Source: Pseudomonas fluorescens (GTDB taxonomy: Bacteria; Pseudomonadota; Gammaproteobacteria; Pseudomonadales; Pseudomonadaceae). Taken from it: a DNA stretch of 64,000 bases. The position numbers and the translations under genes are program-made. This document shows positions 1 to 13,868 of this stretch, one piece after another. The stretch lies in assembly GCF_000967965.1 (NCBI RefSeq), contig NZ_LACC01000011.1, forward strand, positions 1-64,000, given 5' to 3'. The stretch's first letter is position 1, and every line of letters starts with the position of its first letter. The notes under the pieces are model-generated. The model was not told the DNA's origin. It saw only the letters and a program-made list of their open reading frames with translations, and ran no database searches.

Positions 1-13
1 GGCGCACCAATAA

Positions 14-42
14 AAAAGGCCAACGCAATGCGTTGGCCTTTT
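14..42. terminator. Terminator of the dnaA-dnaN-recF-gyrB operon
   Basis: Perfect inverted repeat: GGCCAACGC and GCGTTGGCC around a three-base loop, flanked by an A-run on one side and a T-run on the other. It lies about 20 bp past the gyrB stop and reads as an intrinsic terminator on both strands, so it could also stop a converging gene outside the window. Confidence 0.85.
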
Positions 43-60
43 CGTTGGCATCGACCGGGA

Positions 61-3587
<3,527 letters not shown>

Positions 3588-3607
3588 CTAGCTTCTGCTG
3601 AGCATGA

Positions 3608-4711
3608 TTACAGACGCATCGGCATGACAACGTAGGCCGAGTCGTCGTTATCCGATTCCTGCACCAGCGCGCTGCTGTTGGAGTCGGACAGGATCAGACG
3701 AACCTGCTCGGTGGTCATCACGCCCAGTACGTCGAGCAGGTAGCTCACGTTGAAGCCGATTTCCAGAGAGCCGCCGTTGTATTCAACGCCCACTTCTTCT
3801 TCCGCTTCTTCCTGCTCCGGGTTGTTCGCCTGGATCTTCAGCTGACCGCTGGCCAGTTGCAGACGGATACCACGGTACTTCTCGTTGGACAGAATCGCGG
3901 TACGGCTAAACGCTTCGCGCAGAGCCTGGCGATCGCCAAGTACCAGCTTGTCGCCACCTTTAGGCAGCACACGCTCGTAGTCCGGGAATTTGCCGTCGAC
4001 CAGTTTCGAAGTGAAGGTGAACTCACCGGTGGTGGCGCGGATGTGATGCTGACCCAGCACGATGCTGACATTGCCGTCCGGCTCGGTAAGCAGGCGTGCC
4101 AGTTCGAGGATACCTTTGCGCGGCACGATGACCTGGTGACGATCCGGCTGACCGATATCGGCCTGCATCGAGCACATGGCCAGACGGTGACCGTCGGTGG
4201 CTACGGCGCGGATCACGCCAGCGGAGACTTCCAGCAGCATGCCGTTGAGGTAGTAACGCACGTCCTGCTGGGCCATGGCGAAGCTGGTGCGCTCGATCAG
4301 ACGGCGCAGCTTGCTTTGCTCCAGACTGCAGGTCAGCGAACCCGGGCCTTCTTCCACGGTAGGGAAATCGTTGGCCGGCAGTGTCGACAGGGTGAAGCGG
4401 CTACGGCCGGCCTTGACCACAAGCTTCTGCTCGTCGACCTTGATGTCGATCAGCGCATCGTTCGGCAGGCTTTTGCAGATGTCCATCAGCTTGCGCGCTG
4501 GCACGGTGATGGAACCCGGATCCGCCGGCTCTTCGAGTTGAACACGACCAACCAGCTCGACTTCCAGGTCGGTACCGGTCAGCGACAATTGCTGGCCTTC
4601 GACAACCAGCAGCACGTTGGAAAGTACCGGCAAGGTCTGTCGGCGTTCGACGACGCCTGCGACCAGTTGCAGGGGTTTCAACAGGGCTTCGCGTTGAATG
4701 GTGAAATGCAT
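3608..4711 (-). CDS. dnaN: DNA polymerase III sliding clamp (beta subunit)
   Basis: Ring-shaped dimer that tethers DNA polymerase III, and also Hda, MutS and ligase, to DNA. The 367 aa begin MHFTIQREALLKPLQ and end VVMPMRL, both typical, with room for the three repeated clamp folds. Second gene of the dnaA operon: 39 bp after dnaA and 20 bp before recF. The start is a clear ATG with no better alternative. No oddities seen. Confidence 0.98.
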   Translation of the reverse strand: MHFTIQREALLKPLQLVAGVVERRQTLPVLSNVLLVVEGQQLSLTGTDLEVELVGRVQLEEPADPGSITVPARKLMDICKSLPNDALIDIKVDEQKLVVKAGRSRFTLSTLPANDFPTVEEGPGSLTCSLEQSKLRRLIERTSFAMAQQDVRYYLNGMLLEVSAGVIRAVATDGHRLAMCSMQADIGQPDRHQVIVPRKGILELARLLTEPDGNVSIVLGQHHIRATTGEFTFTSKLVDGKFPDYERVLPKGGDKLVLGDRQALREAFSRTAILSNEKYRGIRLQLASGQLKIQANNPEQEEAEEEVGVEYNGGSLEIGFNVSYLLDVLGVMTTEQVRLILSDSNSSALVQESDNDDSAYVVMPMRL

Positions 4712-4750
4712 GGTCTAGTCCCTTGCCTTAATAAGCTGCGCTGGTGTTCA

Positions 4751-6271
4751 TCAAGTGGTCAGCGTACGCAGCAGGTTCTTGTAGTCCTCGCGGATGTCCG
4801 CGTCGGATTCCTTAAGTTCGTTGATCTTGCGGCACGCGTGCAAGACCGTTGTATGGTCGCGACCGCCAAACACATCGCCGATTTCCGGCAGGCTGTGGTT
4901 GGTCAGTTCCTTGGACAACGCCATGGCGACCTGACGCGGACGAGCGACCGAACGCGAACGGCGTTTGGACAGCAAGTCGGAGATCTTGATCTTGTAGTAC
5001 TCGGCGACAGTGCGCTGAATGTTATCCACAGAGACCAGTTTATCCTGCAACGCCAACAAGTCCTTAAGGGATTCGCGAATCAGCTCGATGGTGATATCGC
5101 GGCCCATGAAGTGCGAGTGGGCGATCACGCGCTTGAGCGCGCCTTCCAGCTCACGGACGTTGGAGCGAATGCGCTGGGCAATGAAGAACGCGGCGTCGTG
5201 AGGCAGTTCGACTTTGGCCTGATCGGCCTTTTTCATCAGGATCGCCACGCGGGTTTCCAGCTCCGGCGGCTCGACCGCTACGGTCAGGCCCCAGCCAAAG
5301 CGGGATTTGAGGCGCTCTTCAAGGCCTTCGATTTCCTTCGGGTAGCGGTCACTGGTGAGAATGACCTGCTGGCCACCTTCGAGCAGGGCGTTGAACGTGT
5401 GGAAAAACTCTTCCTGGGAACGCTCCTTGCGGGCGAAGAACTGAATGTCATCGATCAGCAACGCATCCACCGAACGGTAGAAGCGTTTGAACTCGTTGAT
5501 CGCGTTCAGTTGCAGGGCCTTGACCATGTCCGCCACGAAACGCTCGGAATGCAGGTATACGACCTTGGCATTCGGGTTCTTCTTTAATAGATGGTTACCC
5601 ACAGCGTGCATCAAGTGGGTTTTACCCAGGCCGACGCCACCATAAAGGAAGAGCGGGTTGTAACCGTGCTTGGGGTTGTCAGCCACCTGCCAGGCGGCGG
5701 CGCGCGCCAGCTGGTTGGATTTACCTTCAACGAAATTCTCAAAGGTAAAGGTGCGGTTCAGATAACTGGTGTGCTTGAGCGCACCTTCGACCTGCACGGT
5801 ACGTTGTTCGGCACGAACCGGAGCCTGTTGCGAACTGGCACCGGCCATTGGGTCGAAGCTGTCACGGGAAGGTTCTTCCTCGGTGACCTCAGCCACTTTT
5901 TGCGTCGCACGCTTGGTCGACGCTGCAGCAGGTGCCGGCGGCGGACTGGCGGGCGCTTGAGCAGCCTGCGCCTGGGAAGCCGCGGCAGCCAGGGGAGCAT
6001 TGGGCGCGGCACGGGGTGCCGAACTGCGTTTGCTGCCTATTAATAGGGAAAGCGCAGGCGCCATGCCATTGCCGTGTTCATCGAGCAATTCGAGAACACG
6101 CCCCAGGTACTTTTCGTTGACCCAGTCCAGAACAAAACGATTGGGCGCATAGACACGCAACTCGTCGCCTTCGGCTTCGACCTGTAGTGGACGGATCCAA
6201 GTGTTGAATTGTTGGGCAGGCAGCTCATCGCGCAGAAGCTCCACGCACTGCTGCCAAAGTTCCACTGACAC
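4751..6271 (-). CDS. dnaA: Chromosomal replication initiator DnaA
   Basis: AAA+ initiator that binds 9-mer boxes (TTATCCACA), forms a filament on oriC and melts the adjacent AT-rich DNA. Seen in 506 aa: N-terminal oligomerisation domain ([13 protein letters not shown]), an Ala/Pro/Gln-rich linker at about residues 80-165, Walker [11 protein letters not shown], Walker B LLIDDIQF, and the C-terminal box-binding helix-turn-helix with the DHTTVLHAC signature. First gene of the minus-strand operon beside oriC. A perfect DnaA box (5022-5030) lies inside its own coding sequence and another overlaps its likely promoter, consistent with autoregulation. Confidence 0.98.
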   Translation of the reverse strand: MSVELWQQCVELLRDELPAQQFNTWIRPLQVEAEGDELRVYAPNRFVLDWVNEKYLGRVLELLDEHGNGMAPALSLLIGSKRSSAPRAAPNAPLAAAASQAQAAQAPASPPPAPAAASTKRATQKVAEVTEEEPSRDSFDPMAGASSQQAPVRAEQRTVQVEGALKHTSYLNRTFTFENFVEGKSNQLARAAAWQVADNPKHGYNPLFLYGGVGLGKTHLMHAVGNHLLKKNPNAKVVYLHSERFVADMVKALQLNAINEFKRFYRSVDALLIDDIQFFARKERSQEEFFHTFNALLEGGQQVILTSDRYPKEIEGLEERLKSRFGWGLTVAVEPPELETRVAILMKKADQAKVELPHDAAFFIAQRIRSNVRELEGALKRVIAHSHFMGRDITIELIRESLKDLLALQDKLVSVDNIQRTVAEYYKIKISDLLSKRRSRSVARPRQVAMALSKELTNHSLPEIGDVFGGRDHTTVLHACRKINELKESDADIREDYKNLLRTLTT

Positions 6272-6316
6272 GGATATCCCCTAAGTTGAAAGCCGGTGAG
6301 GCAAAAACAAGCGGCC

Positions 6317-6347
6317 ATTGTAGCGACCAGACGCCGACTTATCCACA
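6317..6347 (-). promoter_or_regulatory. Candidate dnaA promoter overlapped by a DnaA box
   Basis: On the minus strand a TACAAT -10 (6317-6322) lies 45 bp before the dnaA start. At 17 bp spacing the -35 position (6340-6345) is a poor match (TGGATA) and is covered by a perfect DnaA box (6339-6347). A weak -35 under the initiator's own site fits DnaA autorepression. The promoter call is inference from sequence alone. Confidence 0.5.
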
Positions 6348-6625
6348 CGAAGGTGGTTCATCCACCAAGAAGAATCACCCTTTCATACGCAAAAAAGGCG
6401 ACCAGTGGTCTGTGTATAAGCTCTGTGGATAACCGGGGTTAAGGTCATTGCACAAGTGGGGGCGAAACTCGGTGGATAACCGGCCTGTGGATAAGGTGAC
6501 CTTTCACACACAGGTTATCCGACAGCGCAGCACAGGCTGAACACTGTTTTCCACTGTAGTTGTCATTCTCTGTACATCAGGTAACACAAGGGCTGAATCG
6601 ACTTATCCACAGAAGGGTGCGGGCC

Positions 6626-6690
6626 TAGCTTTTATAAGCTTTACAGAAAAGCTTTAAATACTTTCCTTTCTTATTTTTATATCTACGCAA
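6626..6690. other. AT-rich DNA unwinding element of oriC
   Basis: About 65 bp of strongly AT-rich sequence beside the DnaA box at 6603, containing repeated AAGCTTT-type motifs and a pyrimidine run (CTTTCCTTTCTTATTTTTAT). Proposed strand-opening site; inferred from base composition and position. Confidence 0.7.
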
Positions 6691-6747
6691 GGAGCAAACG
6701 CTGAAAAGCCTTTGAAGATCTATTTATAAGGAAACGTTGGTTGGAAA

Positions 6748-6776
6748 TTGACCTGAAGGCTTGCTTTCTCTAGAAT
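6748..6776 (+). promoter_or_regulatory. Sigma-70 promoter of rpmH
   Basis: TTGACC (6748-6753), 17-bp spacer, TAGAAT (6771-6776): a strong consensus-like promoter about 60 bp before rpmH. It would drive rpmH-rnpA-yidD-yidC away from oriC. Confidence 0.8.
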
Positions 6777-6837
6777 CCCCGGTCTCTTAAAACGGGGGCC
6801 ATTCCGGCCCGTTGTGGACGAACCAGGTAACACGACA

Positions 6838-6972
6838 ATGAAACGTACTTTCCAACCAAGCACTATCAAACGCGCTCGTACCCACGGTTTCCGTGCTCGC
6901 ATGGCTACCAAGAACGGTCGTGCCGTCCTGTCGCGTCGTCGCGCCAAAGGTCGTGCGCGTCTGGCAGTTTGA
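6838..6972 (+). CDS. rpmH: 50S ribosomal protein L34
   Basis: Small, very basic protein of the large ribosomal subunit. The 44 aa start [18 protein letters not shown] and end KGRARLAV, the exact family length and highly conserved. It lies just past oriC and 16 bp before rnpA, the near-universal rpmH-rnpA pair. Expressed from the strong promoter at 6748-6776. Confidence 0.98.
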   Translation: MKRTFQPSTIKRARTHGFRARMATKNGRAVLSRRRAKGRARLAV

Positions 6973-6988
6973 TAATCCGGCACTGGAG

Positions 6989-7390
6989 GTGAGTCAGGAC
7001 TTCAGTCGGGAAAAGCGTCTGCTTACCCCCCGGCAATTCAAGGCAGTCTTTGACTCCCCTACCGGCAAGGTTCCGGGGAAAAATCTCCTGCTCCTTGCGC
7101 GCAACAACGATCTTGATCACCCCCGTCTCGGGTTGGTTATCGGGAAAAAGAGCGTAAAGCTCTCCGTCGAGCGCAATCGCCTCAAACGTCTGATGCGCGA
7201 ATCGTTTCGCCTGAACCAGGATTCTCTGGTCGGTTGGGACATTGTTATCGTCGCGCGCAAAGGTTTGGGCGATGTAGAAAACCCCGAATTGATTCAGCAT
7301 TTCGGCAAACTCTGGAAACGACTGGCTCGCAGTTCGCCGGTACCAGCAGTCAAAACCGAAACTGTAGGGGTAGACAGTCCAGATGCGTAA
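6989..7390 (+). CDS. rnpA: Ribonuclease P protein component
   Basis: Protein subunit that helps the catalytic RNA (rnpB, not in this window) cut 5' leaders from pre-tRNAs. The family signature [13 protein letters not shown] is present, after [16 protein letters not shown] start it at GTG (6989), giving 133 aa ([12 protein letters not shown]), the usual length. The frame stays open to 6893, but that would overlap rpmH and has no family match. It overlaps yidD by 8 nt, so translation of the two is probably coupled. Confidence 0.95.
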   Translation: MSQDFSREKRLLTPRQFKAVFDSPTGKVPGKNLLLLARNNDLDHPRLGLVIGKKSVKLSVERNRLKRLMRESFRLNQDSLVGWDIVIVARKGLGDVENPELIQHFGKLWKRLARSSPVPAVKTETVGVDSPDA

Positions 7391-7628
7391 ACTGGCACTC
7401 GTTCCGATCCAGTTTTATCGCTATGCCATTAGTCCCCTGATGGCCAGCCACTGTCGTTTCTACCCCAGTTGTTCCTGCTACGCGTTAGAAGCCATCGAAA
7501 ATCATGGCCTTCTTCGCGGTGGCTGGCTGACCTTTCGTCGTTTAGGTCGCTGTCATCCGTGGAATCCCGGTGGTTATGACCCGGTTCCACCTATCCCTAC
7601 CTCCCGTTCTTCTTCGATGGCCGAGTAA
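7383..7628 (+). CDS. yidD: Membrane protein insertion efficiency factor YidD
   Basis: Small peripheral membrane protein that assists YidC-dependent insertion. The 81 aa carry the hallmark cysteine pattern [14 protein letters not shown] and the GRCHPW motif. It sits in the conserved order rpmH-rnpA-yidD-yidC, overlaps rnpA by 8 nt and precedes yidC by 2 nt. Confidence 0.96.
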   Translation: MRKLALVPIQFYRYAISPLMASHCRFYPSCSCYALEAIENHGLLRGGWLTFRRLGRCHPWNPGGYDPVPPIPTSRSSSMAE

Positions 7629-7630
7629 TC

Positions 7631-9310
7631 ATGGATATCAAACGCACGATCCTGATCGTCGCCCTGGCAATCGTGTCCTACGTTATGGTTCTTAAATGGA
7701 ACCAGGACTATGGCCAGGCTGCCCTGCCGACTCAGAATGTTGCCACCAATACGACTGCATCGGGCCTGCCGGATACGGCATCTGGCTCCAACGCTTCTGC
7801 CAGTGACGACATTCCACGTGCTGCAAGCGACACCAGCGCACCTGCCGAAACGCCGGTGGCTGTGAGCAAGGACCTCATCCAGATCAAAACGGATGTACTG
7901 GACCTGGCTGTCGACCCACAAGGTGGCGATGTTGCCCAGCTGACCCTGCCGCTGTATCCGCGTCGTCAGGATCACCCGGAAATTCCGTTCCAGCTGTTTG
8001 ATAACGGCGGCGAACGTACTTATCTGGCGCAAAGTGGTCTGATCGGCACCAACGGTCCGGATGCAAATCCGGCCGGTCGTCCGGTTTATTCCTCGGAGAA
8101 GAAGGTTTATCAGCTGGCTGACGGTCAGGACCAATTGGTCGTGGACCTGAAGTTCAGCAAGGACGGCGTCAACTACATCAAGCGTTTCTCCCTGAAACGC
8201 GGCCTGTATGACGTAACCGTTTCCTACCTGATCGACAACCAGAGCGCCCAGCCCTGGACCGGTGCGATGTTCGCCCAGTTGAAGCGCGACGCCAGCGCCG
8301 ATCCTTCGTCGACCACGGCTACCGGCACCGCGACTTACCTGGGCGCCGCCCTGTGGACAAGTTCCGAGCCGTACAAGAAAGTGTCCATGAAGGACATGGA
8401 CAAGGCGCCGTTGAAAGAAACCGTCACTGGCGGTTGGGTTGCCTGGTTGCAGCACTACTTCGTGACCGCATGGATTCCGGCCAAGGGCGAAAACAACATC
8501 GTCCAGACCCGTAAAGACAGCAAAGGCAACTACATCATCGGCTTCACCGGCCCATCGATGAGTGTTGCACCGGGTGCCAAGGCTGAGACCAGCGCTGTTC
8601 TGTACGCAGGTCCGAAAAGCCAGGCTGTGCTCAAAGAGTTGTCCCCAGGTCTGGAACTGACGGTCGACTACGGCATTTTGTGGTTCATCGCCCAACCGAT
8701 CTTCTGGTTGCTGCAACATATCCACGCCATTGTGGGTAACTGGGGCTGGTCGATCATCTTCCTGACCATGCTGATCAAAGGAATCTTCTTCCCGCTGTCG
8801 GCTGCCAGCTACAAATCCATGGCGCGCATGCGTGCAGTGGCACCGAAACTGGCTGCGCTGAAAGAGCAACATGGCGATGACCGGCAGAAAATGTCGCAAT
8901 CCATGATGGAGCTGTACAAGAAAGAGAAGATCAATCCGCTGGGTGGTTGCTTGCCAATCCTCGTGCAGATGCCGGTTTTCCTCTCGCTGTACTGGGTTCT
9001 GCTGGAAAGCGTCGAGATGCGTCAGGCTCCATTCATGCTGTGGATTACTGACCTGTCGATCAAGGATCCGTTCTTCATTCTGCCGATCATCATGGGTGCA
9101 ACCATGTTCATCCAGCAGCAGCTGAACCCGACTCCTCCAGATCCGATGCAGGCCAAGGTGATGAAGCTGATGCCAATCATCTTCACCTTCTTCTTCCTGT
9201 GGTTCCCGGCTGGTCTGGTGCTGTACTGGGTAGTGAACAACTGCCTGTCGATCGCCCAACAGTGGTACATCACACGTAAGATCGAAGCGGCTACCAAAGC
9301 AGCTGCCTGA
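7631..9310 (+). CDS. yidC: Membrane protein insertase YidC
   Basis: Inner-membrane insertase/chaperone for membrane proteins, alone or with SecYEG; the Fo subunits a and c encoded downstream are classic clients. Seen in 559 aa: N-terminal transmembrane anchor (residues about 6-22), an Ala/Ser/Thr-rich linker, the large periplasmic beta-sandwich domain (about 60-340), then five C-terminal transmembrane segments with the 60KD_IMP signature (NPLGGCLPILVQMPVFLSLY). A positively charged hydrophilic loop lies between the first two of these. Full length. Confidence 0.97.
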   Translation: MDIKRTILIVALAIVSYVMVLKWNQDYGQAALPTQNVATNTTASGLPDTASGSNASASDDIPRAASDTSAPAETPVAVSKDLIQIKTDVLDLAVDPQGGDVAQLTLPLYPRRQDHPEIPFQLFDNGGERTYLAQSGLIGTNGPDANPAGRPVYSSEKKVYQLADGQDQLVVDLKFSKDGVNYIKRFSLKRGLYDVTVSYLIDNQSAQPWTGAMFAQLKRDASADPSSTTATGTATYLGAALWTSSEPYKKVSMKDMDKAPLKETVTGGWVAWLQHYFVTAWIPAKGENNIVQTRKDSKGNYIIGFTGPSMSVAPGAKAETSAVLYAGPKSQAVLKELSPGLELTVDYGILWFIAQPIFWLLQHIHAIVGNWGWSIIFLTMLIKGIFFPLSAASYKSMARMRAVAPKLAALKEQHGDDRQKMSQSMMELYKKEKINPLGGCLPILVQMPVFLSLYWVLLESVEMRQAPFMLWITDLSIKDPFFILPIIMGATMFIQQQLNPTPPDPMQAKVMKLMPIIFTFFFLWFPAGLVLYWVVNNCLSIAQQWYITRKIEAATKAAA

Positions 9311-9331
9311 TTTACACTGTGAATAACCACT

Positions 9332-9360
9332 CAAAACGCCCCCTAGTGGGGCGTTTTGCT
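9332..9360 (+). terminator. Terminator after yidC
   Basis: Stem CAAAACGCCCC (9332-9342) pairing with GGGGCGTTTTG (9348-9358) around a five-base loop, in the 79-bp gap between yidC and mnmE. It separates the rpmH operon from mnmE. Confidence 0.8.
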
Positions 9361-9389
9361 ATCTGTCACTTTTGTCTGGATACCGGTTT

Positions 9390-10760
9390 ATGAGCGTTCC
9401 TCGTGAAACCATTGCAGCCGTCGCCACCGCTCAAGGTCGTGGCGGTGTAGGCATCGTGCGTATTTCCGGGCCGTTGGCCAGCGTTGCGGCCAAGGCCTTC
9501 AGTGGGCGCGAGCTCAAGCCGCGATTTGCTCACTACGGTCCGTTCTTCAGTGAAAACGACGAGGTGCTGGACCAGGGCATTGCCCTGTATTTCCCCGGCC
9601 CGAACTCGTTCACTGGCGAAGATGTGCTGGAGCTGCAAGGCCATGGCGGTCCGATTGTTCTGGATATGCTGCTCAAGCGCTGCCTGGAACTGGGTTGCCG
9701 TCTCGCCCGACCGGGGGAATTCAGTGAGCGCGCCTTCCTCAACGACAAACTGGACCTCGCCCAGGCCGAAGCCATTGCCGACCTGATTGAAGCCAGTTCC
9801 GCCCAGGCTGCGCGAAACGCATTGCGCTCCCTGCAGGGGGCTTTCTCGTCACGTGTGCATAACCTCACCGAACAGCTGATCGGCCTGCGCATCTATGTCG
9901 AAGCGGCCATCGATTTTCCGGAAGAGGAAATCGACTTCCTCGCCGATGGCCACGTCTTGAGCATGCTCGACAAAGTGCGCGACGAGTTATCCACCGTCAT
10001 CCGTGAAGCCGGGCAGGGTGCGTTACTGCGTGATGGCATGACCGTGGTCATTGCCGGTCGTCCGAATGCCGGTAAATCCAGCCTGCTCAATGCATTGGCC
10101 GGGCGTGAAGCGGCAATCGTGACCGAAATTGCCGGTACCACCCGTGACGTGCTTCGTGAACATATCCACATCGATGGCATGCCGCTGCACGTCGTGGATA
10201 CCGCTGGTCTGCGCGATACCGATGATCATGTGGAAAAGATCGGCGTCGAGCGTGCCTTGAAAGCCATCGGCGAAGCAGATCGGGTATTGCTGGTGGTCGA
10301 TGCCACGGCACCGGAAGCCCTCGATCCTTTTGCACTCTGGCCGGAGTTTCTCGAAATCCGTCCCGATCCCGCGAAAGTCACCCTGATTCGCAACAAGGCC
10401 GACCTTACGGGCGAAGCCATTGCCCTGGAGGTCAGCGAGGACGGCCATGTCACCATCAGCCTGAGCGCCAAGTCTGGTGGTGTCGGGCTGGAACTGCTGC
10501 GTGATCACCTCAAGGCCTGCATGGGCTATGAACAAACGTCCGAAAGCAGCTTCAGCGCTCGCCGGCGACACCTTGAGGCGCTACGTCATGCCGGTGCTGC
10601 CCTCGAGCATGGCCGTGCCCAATTGACCCTGGCCGGTGCTGGCGAGTTGCTGGCCGAGGATTTGCGCCAGGCTCAGCAGTCGCTGGGTGAAATCACCGGT
10701 GCTTTCAGCTCTGACGATCTGCTGGGGCGAATTTTCTCCAGCTTCTGTATCGGTAAGTAG
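9390..10760 (+). CDS. mnmE: tRNA uridine-5-carboxymethylaminomethyl(34) synthesis GTPase
   Basis: With MnmG makes the cmnm5 modification at wobble U34 of several tRNAs, using GTP, methylene-THF and glycine. Seen: N-terminal folate-binding domain ([19 protein letters not shown]), Ras-like G domain with G1 [10 protein letters not shown]3 DTAGLRDT and G4 NKAD, a helical domain, and the C-terminal CIGK with its essential cysteine. The start at 9390 gives the usual 456 aa; an in-frame TTG six codons upstream is not needed. Its partner mnmG is the next gene, beyond a 547-bp spacer with DnaA boxes. Confidence 0.97.
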   Translation: MSVPRETIAAVATAQGRGGVGIVRISGPLASVAAKAFSGRELKPRFAHYGPFFSENDEVLDQGIALYFPGPNSFTGEDVLELQGHGGPIVLDMLLKRCLELGCRLARPGEFSERAFLNDKLDLAQAEAIADLIEASSAQAARNALRSLQGAFSSRVHNLTEQLIGLRIYVEAAIDFPEEEIDFLADGHVLSMLDKVRDELSTVIREAGQGALLRDGMTVVIAGRPNAGKSSLLNALAGREAAIVTEIAGTTRDVLREHIHIDGMPLHVVDTAGLRDTDDHVEKIGVERALKAIGEADRVLLVVDATAPEALDPFALWPEFLEIRPDPAKVTLIRNKADLTGEAIALEVSEDGHVTISLSAKSGGVGLELLRDHLKACMGYEQTSESSFSARRRHLEALRHAGAALEHGRAQLTLAGAGELLAEDLRQAQQSLGEITGAFSSDDLLGRIFSSFCIGK

Positions 10761-10775
10761 CCCTCCTGTTGTTCA

Positions 10776-10815
10776 CAGACAGGCCATTTGTGCCTGTCTG
10801 CTCCCTCCTTTTCTG
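10776..10815 (+). terminator. Probable terminator after mnmE
   Basis: Stem CAGACAGGC (10776-10784) with GCCTGTCTG (10792-10800), seven-base loop, then a pyrimidine-rich tract including TTTT. A reasonable intrinsic terminator, though the T-run is interrupted. Confidence 0.65.
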
Positions 10816-11307
10816 AAAAATACCTCCAGTGCCGAGCGGACTTCGTCTGCTTGAGCGGAATTCCTGTGCCCGAATTTCGAGCAAACGGCGCTTTTCTGTG
10901 GATTAAGCCCTGTGAATAACCGTAGCTAAGGTCAGTTGATAACAGGGCTCGAAAACTGGACATAACCGACTCTGTGGATAACAACCCCTTTCATCCACAG
11001 GCTTACACTGGTTATCCAAGGGCCTCATTGGCACATGAACACAGGGTTTTGAATCTCTGTACACATTGAAAACAAAGGGCTGTGTGAATCTATCCACAGA
11101 AATGAAGGTGCATAGAAATAAACATAAAAACAAAGATTTAATAAATTTCTTTCTTTTTAATTTCTATAACTCCGACTTTTCCACAGCTGGTTAAATTTTG
11201 TGCAAAGGGTTCTTTAGGAAGGGCGAAGTCCCTATACTTGTCGACCAGGTCCGAAAACCTGAGCTCAAACTATTCCTGAATTACCTACTTAAGCAGGCAC
11301 GAGGTGC
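10816..11307. other. Second DnaA-box cluster and AT-rich element (mnmE-mnmG spacer)
   Basis: Gene-free spacer with one exact DnaA box (10973-10981) and many near matches: 10897-10905 TGTGGATTA, 10911-10919 TGTGAATAA, 10991-10999 TCATCCACA, 11012-11020 TTATCCAAG, 11090-11098 CTATCCACA and 11177-11185 TTTTCCACA. A strongly AT-rich stretch follows (about 11110-11170). This repeats the oriC architecture 4.5 kb away. A second autonomously replicating or DnaA-box region near gidA (mnmG) is known in pseudomonads; whether it initiates here cannot be told from sequence. Confidence 0.75.
11233..11238 (+). promoter_or_regulatory. Candidate -10 element for mnmG operon
   Basis: TATACT, about 70 bp before mnmG. 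The hexamer 17 bp upstream (TTCTTT, 11210-11215) is a weak -35. Placed just beyond the DnaA-box cluster, so transcription from it could influence, or be influenced by, DnaA binding. Confidence 0.45.
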
Positions 11308-13209
11308 GTGGTGGATTTCCCTTCCCGTTTTGAAGTGATCGTCATCGGCGGCGGTCATGCCGGTACCGAGGCAGCACTGGCCTCAGCACGTATGGGGGTT
11401 AAAACCCTGTTGCTGACGCATAACGTGGAAACCCTCGGTGCCATGAGTTGCAACCCGGCCATTGGCGGGATCGGCAAAAGCCACCTGGTCAAGGAAATCG
11501 ACGCCCTCGGCGGCGCGATGGCCATGGCTACCGATAAAGGCGGTATCCAGTTTCGCGTGTTGAACAGCCGCAAAGGCCCGGCCGTGCGAGCAACCCGCGC
11601 ACAGGCAGACCGGGTTCTGTACAAGGCCGCTGTCCGCGAAATCCTGGAGAACCAGCCGAACCTGTGGATATTTCAACAGGCCGCTGACGATCTGATCGTC
11701 GAGCAGGAACAAGTCCGTGGTGTTGTCACGCAAATGGGTCTGCGTTTCCTCGCCGATTCCGTGGTGTTGACCACCGGCACGTTCCTCGGTGGACTTATCC
11801 ACATCGGGTTGCAGAATTTTTCCGGCGGTCGCGCCGGTGATCCGCCATCGATCGCGCTGGCTCACCGTCTGCGTGAACTGCCATTGCGTGTGGGTCGTTT
11901 GAAAACCGGTACTCCGCCGCGTATCGACGGCCGGTCTGTGGATTTCTCGGTGATGTCCGAGCAACCAGGTGATACACCGATCCCGGTGATGTCGTTCATG
12001 GGGTCCAAAGAGCAGCATCCGAAGCAAGTCAGTTGCTGGATTACCCACACGAATGCGCGCACCCACGAAATCATTGCCGCGAACCTCGATCGTTCGCCGA
12101 TGTATTCCGCTGCCGGTGAGATCGAAGGCATCGGCCCGCGTTATTGCCCGTCGATCGAAGACAAGATCCATCGCTTCGCCGACAAGGAAAGCCATCAGGT
12201 GTTCATCGAACCGGAAGGTTTGACCACCCATGAGCTGTATCCGAACGGGATATCCACAAGCTTGCCGTTCGACGTGCAATTGCAGATCGTTCAATCGATC
12301 CGCGGCATGGAAAACGCGCACATCGTGCGTCCTGGCTACGCGATCGAGTACGACTACTTCGATCCACGGGATTTGAAATACAGCCTGGAAACCAAAGTCA
12401 TCGGCGGCTTGTTCTTCGCCGGGCAAATCAACGGCACAACTGGTTACGAAGAAGCCGGTGCCCAGGGTTTGCTCGCCGGGACCAACGCTGCACTGCGTGC
12501 GCAAGGCAAAGACGCCTGGTGCCCGCGTCGCGACGAGGCCTATATCGGCGTTTTGGTCGACGACCTGATTACCCTTGGTACCCAGGAGCCGTACCGGATG
12601 TTCACATCCCGCGCCGAATATCGCTTGATCCTGCGTGAAGACAACGCCGACCTGCGCCTGACCGAAAAAGGTCGCGAACTGGGCCTGGTGGATGACGCGC
12701 GCTGGGCGGCTTTCTGCAAAAAACGCGAAAGCATCGAACTGGAAGAGCAGCGCCTGAAAAGCACCTGGGTACGCCCGGGCACCGAACAGGGCGATGCCAT
12801 TGCCGAAAAATTCGGTACGCCACTGACCCACGAATACAACCTGCTGAATCTCTTGAGCCGTCCGGAAATCGACTACGCTGGTCTGATCGCCGTGACCGGT
12901 GGGGGCGCAGAAGATCCACAGGTTGCCGAGCAGGTCGAAATCAAGACCAAGTACGCCGGTTACATCGATCGTCAACAGGATGAAATCGCCCGCCTGCGAG
13001 CCAGCGAAGACACCAAATTGCCTGTGGATATCGATTACACGAATATTTCCGGACTCTCCAAGGAGATCCAGAGCAAGCTCGGCGCGACCCGTCCCGAAAC
13101 CTTGGGCCAGGCCTCGCGTATCCCGGGCGTTACGCCGGCAGCCATTTCGCTGTTGATGATTCATTTGAAAAAACGCGGCGCGGGCCGTCAGTTGGAGCAA
13201 AGCGCTTGA
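11308..13209 (+). CDS. mnmG: tRNA uridine-5-carboxymethylaminomethyl(34) synthesis enzyme MnmG
   Basis: FAD-dependent partner of MnmE in wobble U34 modification; historically gidA. Seen: N-terminal dinucleotide-binding motif [10 protein letters not shown], the conserved segments [17 protein letters not shown] and [18 protein letters not shown], and the C-terminal helical MnmE-binding region ending GRQLEQSA. 633 aa from the first of two adjacent GTG codons (11308). The second GTG (11311) has better spacing to the GAGG at 11301 and would give 632 aa. First gene of mnmG-rsmG-parA-parB. An exact DnaA box lies inside (11795-11803). Confidence 0.97.
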   Translation: MVDFPSRFEVIVIGGGHAGTEAALASARMGVKTLLLTHNVETLGAMSCNPAIGGIGKSHLVKEIDALGGAMAMATDKGGIQFRVLNSRKGPAVRATRAQADRVLYKAAVREILENQPNLWIFQQAADDLIVEQEQVRGVVTQMGLRFLADSVVLTTGTFLGGLIHIGLQNFSGGRAGDPPSIALAHRLRELPLRVGRLKTGTPPRIDGRSVDFSVMSEQPGDTPIPVMSFMGSKEQHPKQVSCWITHTNARTHEIIAANLDRSPMYSAAGEIEGIGPRYCPSIEDKIHRFADKESHQVFIEPEGLTTHELYPNGISTSLPFDVQLQIVQSIRGMENAHIVRPGYAIEYDYFDPRDLKYSLETKVIGGLFFAGQINGTTGYEEAGAQGLLAGTNAALRAQGKDAWCPRRDEAYIGVLVDDLITLGTQEPYRMFTSRAEYRLILREDNADLRLTEKGRELGLVDDARWAAFCKKRESIELEEQRLKSTWVRPGTEQGDAIAEKFGTPLTHEYNLLNLLSRPEIDYAGLIAVTGGGAEDPQVAEQVEIKTKYAGYIDRQQDEIARLRASEDTKLPVDIDYTNISGLSKEIQSKLGATRPETLGQASRIPGVTPAAISLLMIHLKKRGAGRQLEQSA

Positions 13210-13850
13210 GTTCGTTGGTCACTTCGCAACACGCAGAAGAGTTATCCACAGGTGCTCGCCAACTCGGTGTCACGCTGACAGAAACCCAGCACGCACAGCT
13301 GCTGGGTTACCTGGCCCTGTTGATCAAATGGAACAAGTCTTACAACCTCACCGCCGTGCGTGATCCGGACGAAATGGTTTCCCGTCACTTGCTCGATAGC
13401 CTGAGTGTGATGTCGTTCATCGAAAACGGTCGCTGGCTCGACGTCGGCAGTGGCGGCGGCATGCCTGGCATTCCGATGGCGATCCTGTTTCCCGAGTCCC
13501 AGGTGACCTGCCTGGACAGCAACGGAAAGAAAACCCGCTTCCTGACCCAGGTCAAACTCGAACTCAAACTGGATAACCTGCAAGTTATCCACAGTCGCGT
13601 CGAAGCGTTCCAGCCTGCCCAACCGTTCAACGGGATCATTTCCCGGGCGTTCAGCAGCATGGAAAACTTCAGCAACTGGACTCGCCACCTTGGCGATAGC
13701 GAAACACGCTGGCTGGCAATGAAGGGCGTTCATCCGGCCGATGAGCTGGTAGCATTGCCGGCAGACTTCCACCTCGATAGCGAACACGCCCTGGCCGTAC
13801 CTGGTTGCCAAGGCCAACGCCATCTGCTGATACTGCGCCGCACGGCATGA
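13206..13850 (+). CDS. rsmG: 16S rRNA (guanine(527)-N(7))-methyltransferase
   Basis: Methylates G527 of 16S rRNA with SAM; loss gives low-level streptomycin resistance in other bacteria. 214 aa with the SAM-binding motif [16 protein letters not shown] and the preceding [20 protein letters not shown] block. The TTG start overlaps the mnmG stop (TTGA, 4 nt), implying coupled translation. Two exact DnaA boxes lie in the coding sequence (13242-13250 and 13585-13593). Confidence 0.95.
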   Translation: MSSLVTSQHAEELSTGARQLGVTLTETQHAQLLGYLALLIKWNKSYNLTAVRDPDEMVSRHLLDSLSVMSFIENGRWLDVGSGGGMPGIPMAILFPESQVTCLDSNGKKTRFLTQVKLELKLDNLQVIHSRVEAFQPAQPFNGIISRAFSSMENFSNWTRHLGDSETRWLAMKGVHPADELVALPADFHLDSEHALAVPGCQGQRHLLILRRTA

Positions 13851-13868
13851 TTGGGAACACAAGCAAGA

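Larger units (their letters stand above)
6272..6837. other. oriC: Replication origin oriC (dnaA-rpmH spacer)
   Basis: A 566-bp gene-free spacer with four exact DnaA boxes: TTATCCACA at 6339-6347 and 6603-6611, and its complement at 6424-6432 and 6486-6494. Near matches lie at 6411-6419 (TGTGTATAA), 6471-6479 (GGTGGATAA) and 6515-6523 (TTATCCGAC). An AT-rich stretch (about 6626-6690) follows the last box on the rpmH side, the usual place for the unwinding element. Position and composition match the origin mapped between dnaA and rpmH in P. putida and P. aeruginosa. Confidence 0.93.

Noticed and set aside
7801..7830. Partial match to parS in yidC (TTCCACGTGCTG)
   Set aside because: Only half of the palindrome matches; ParB needs both arms.
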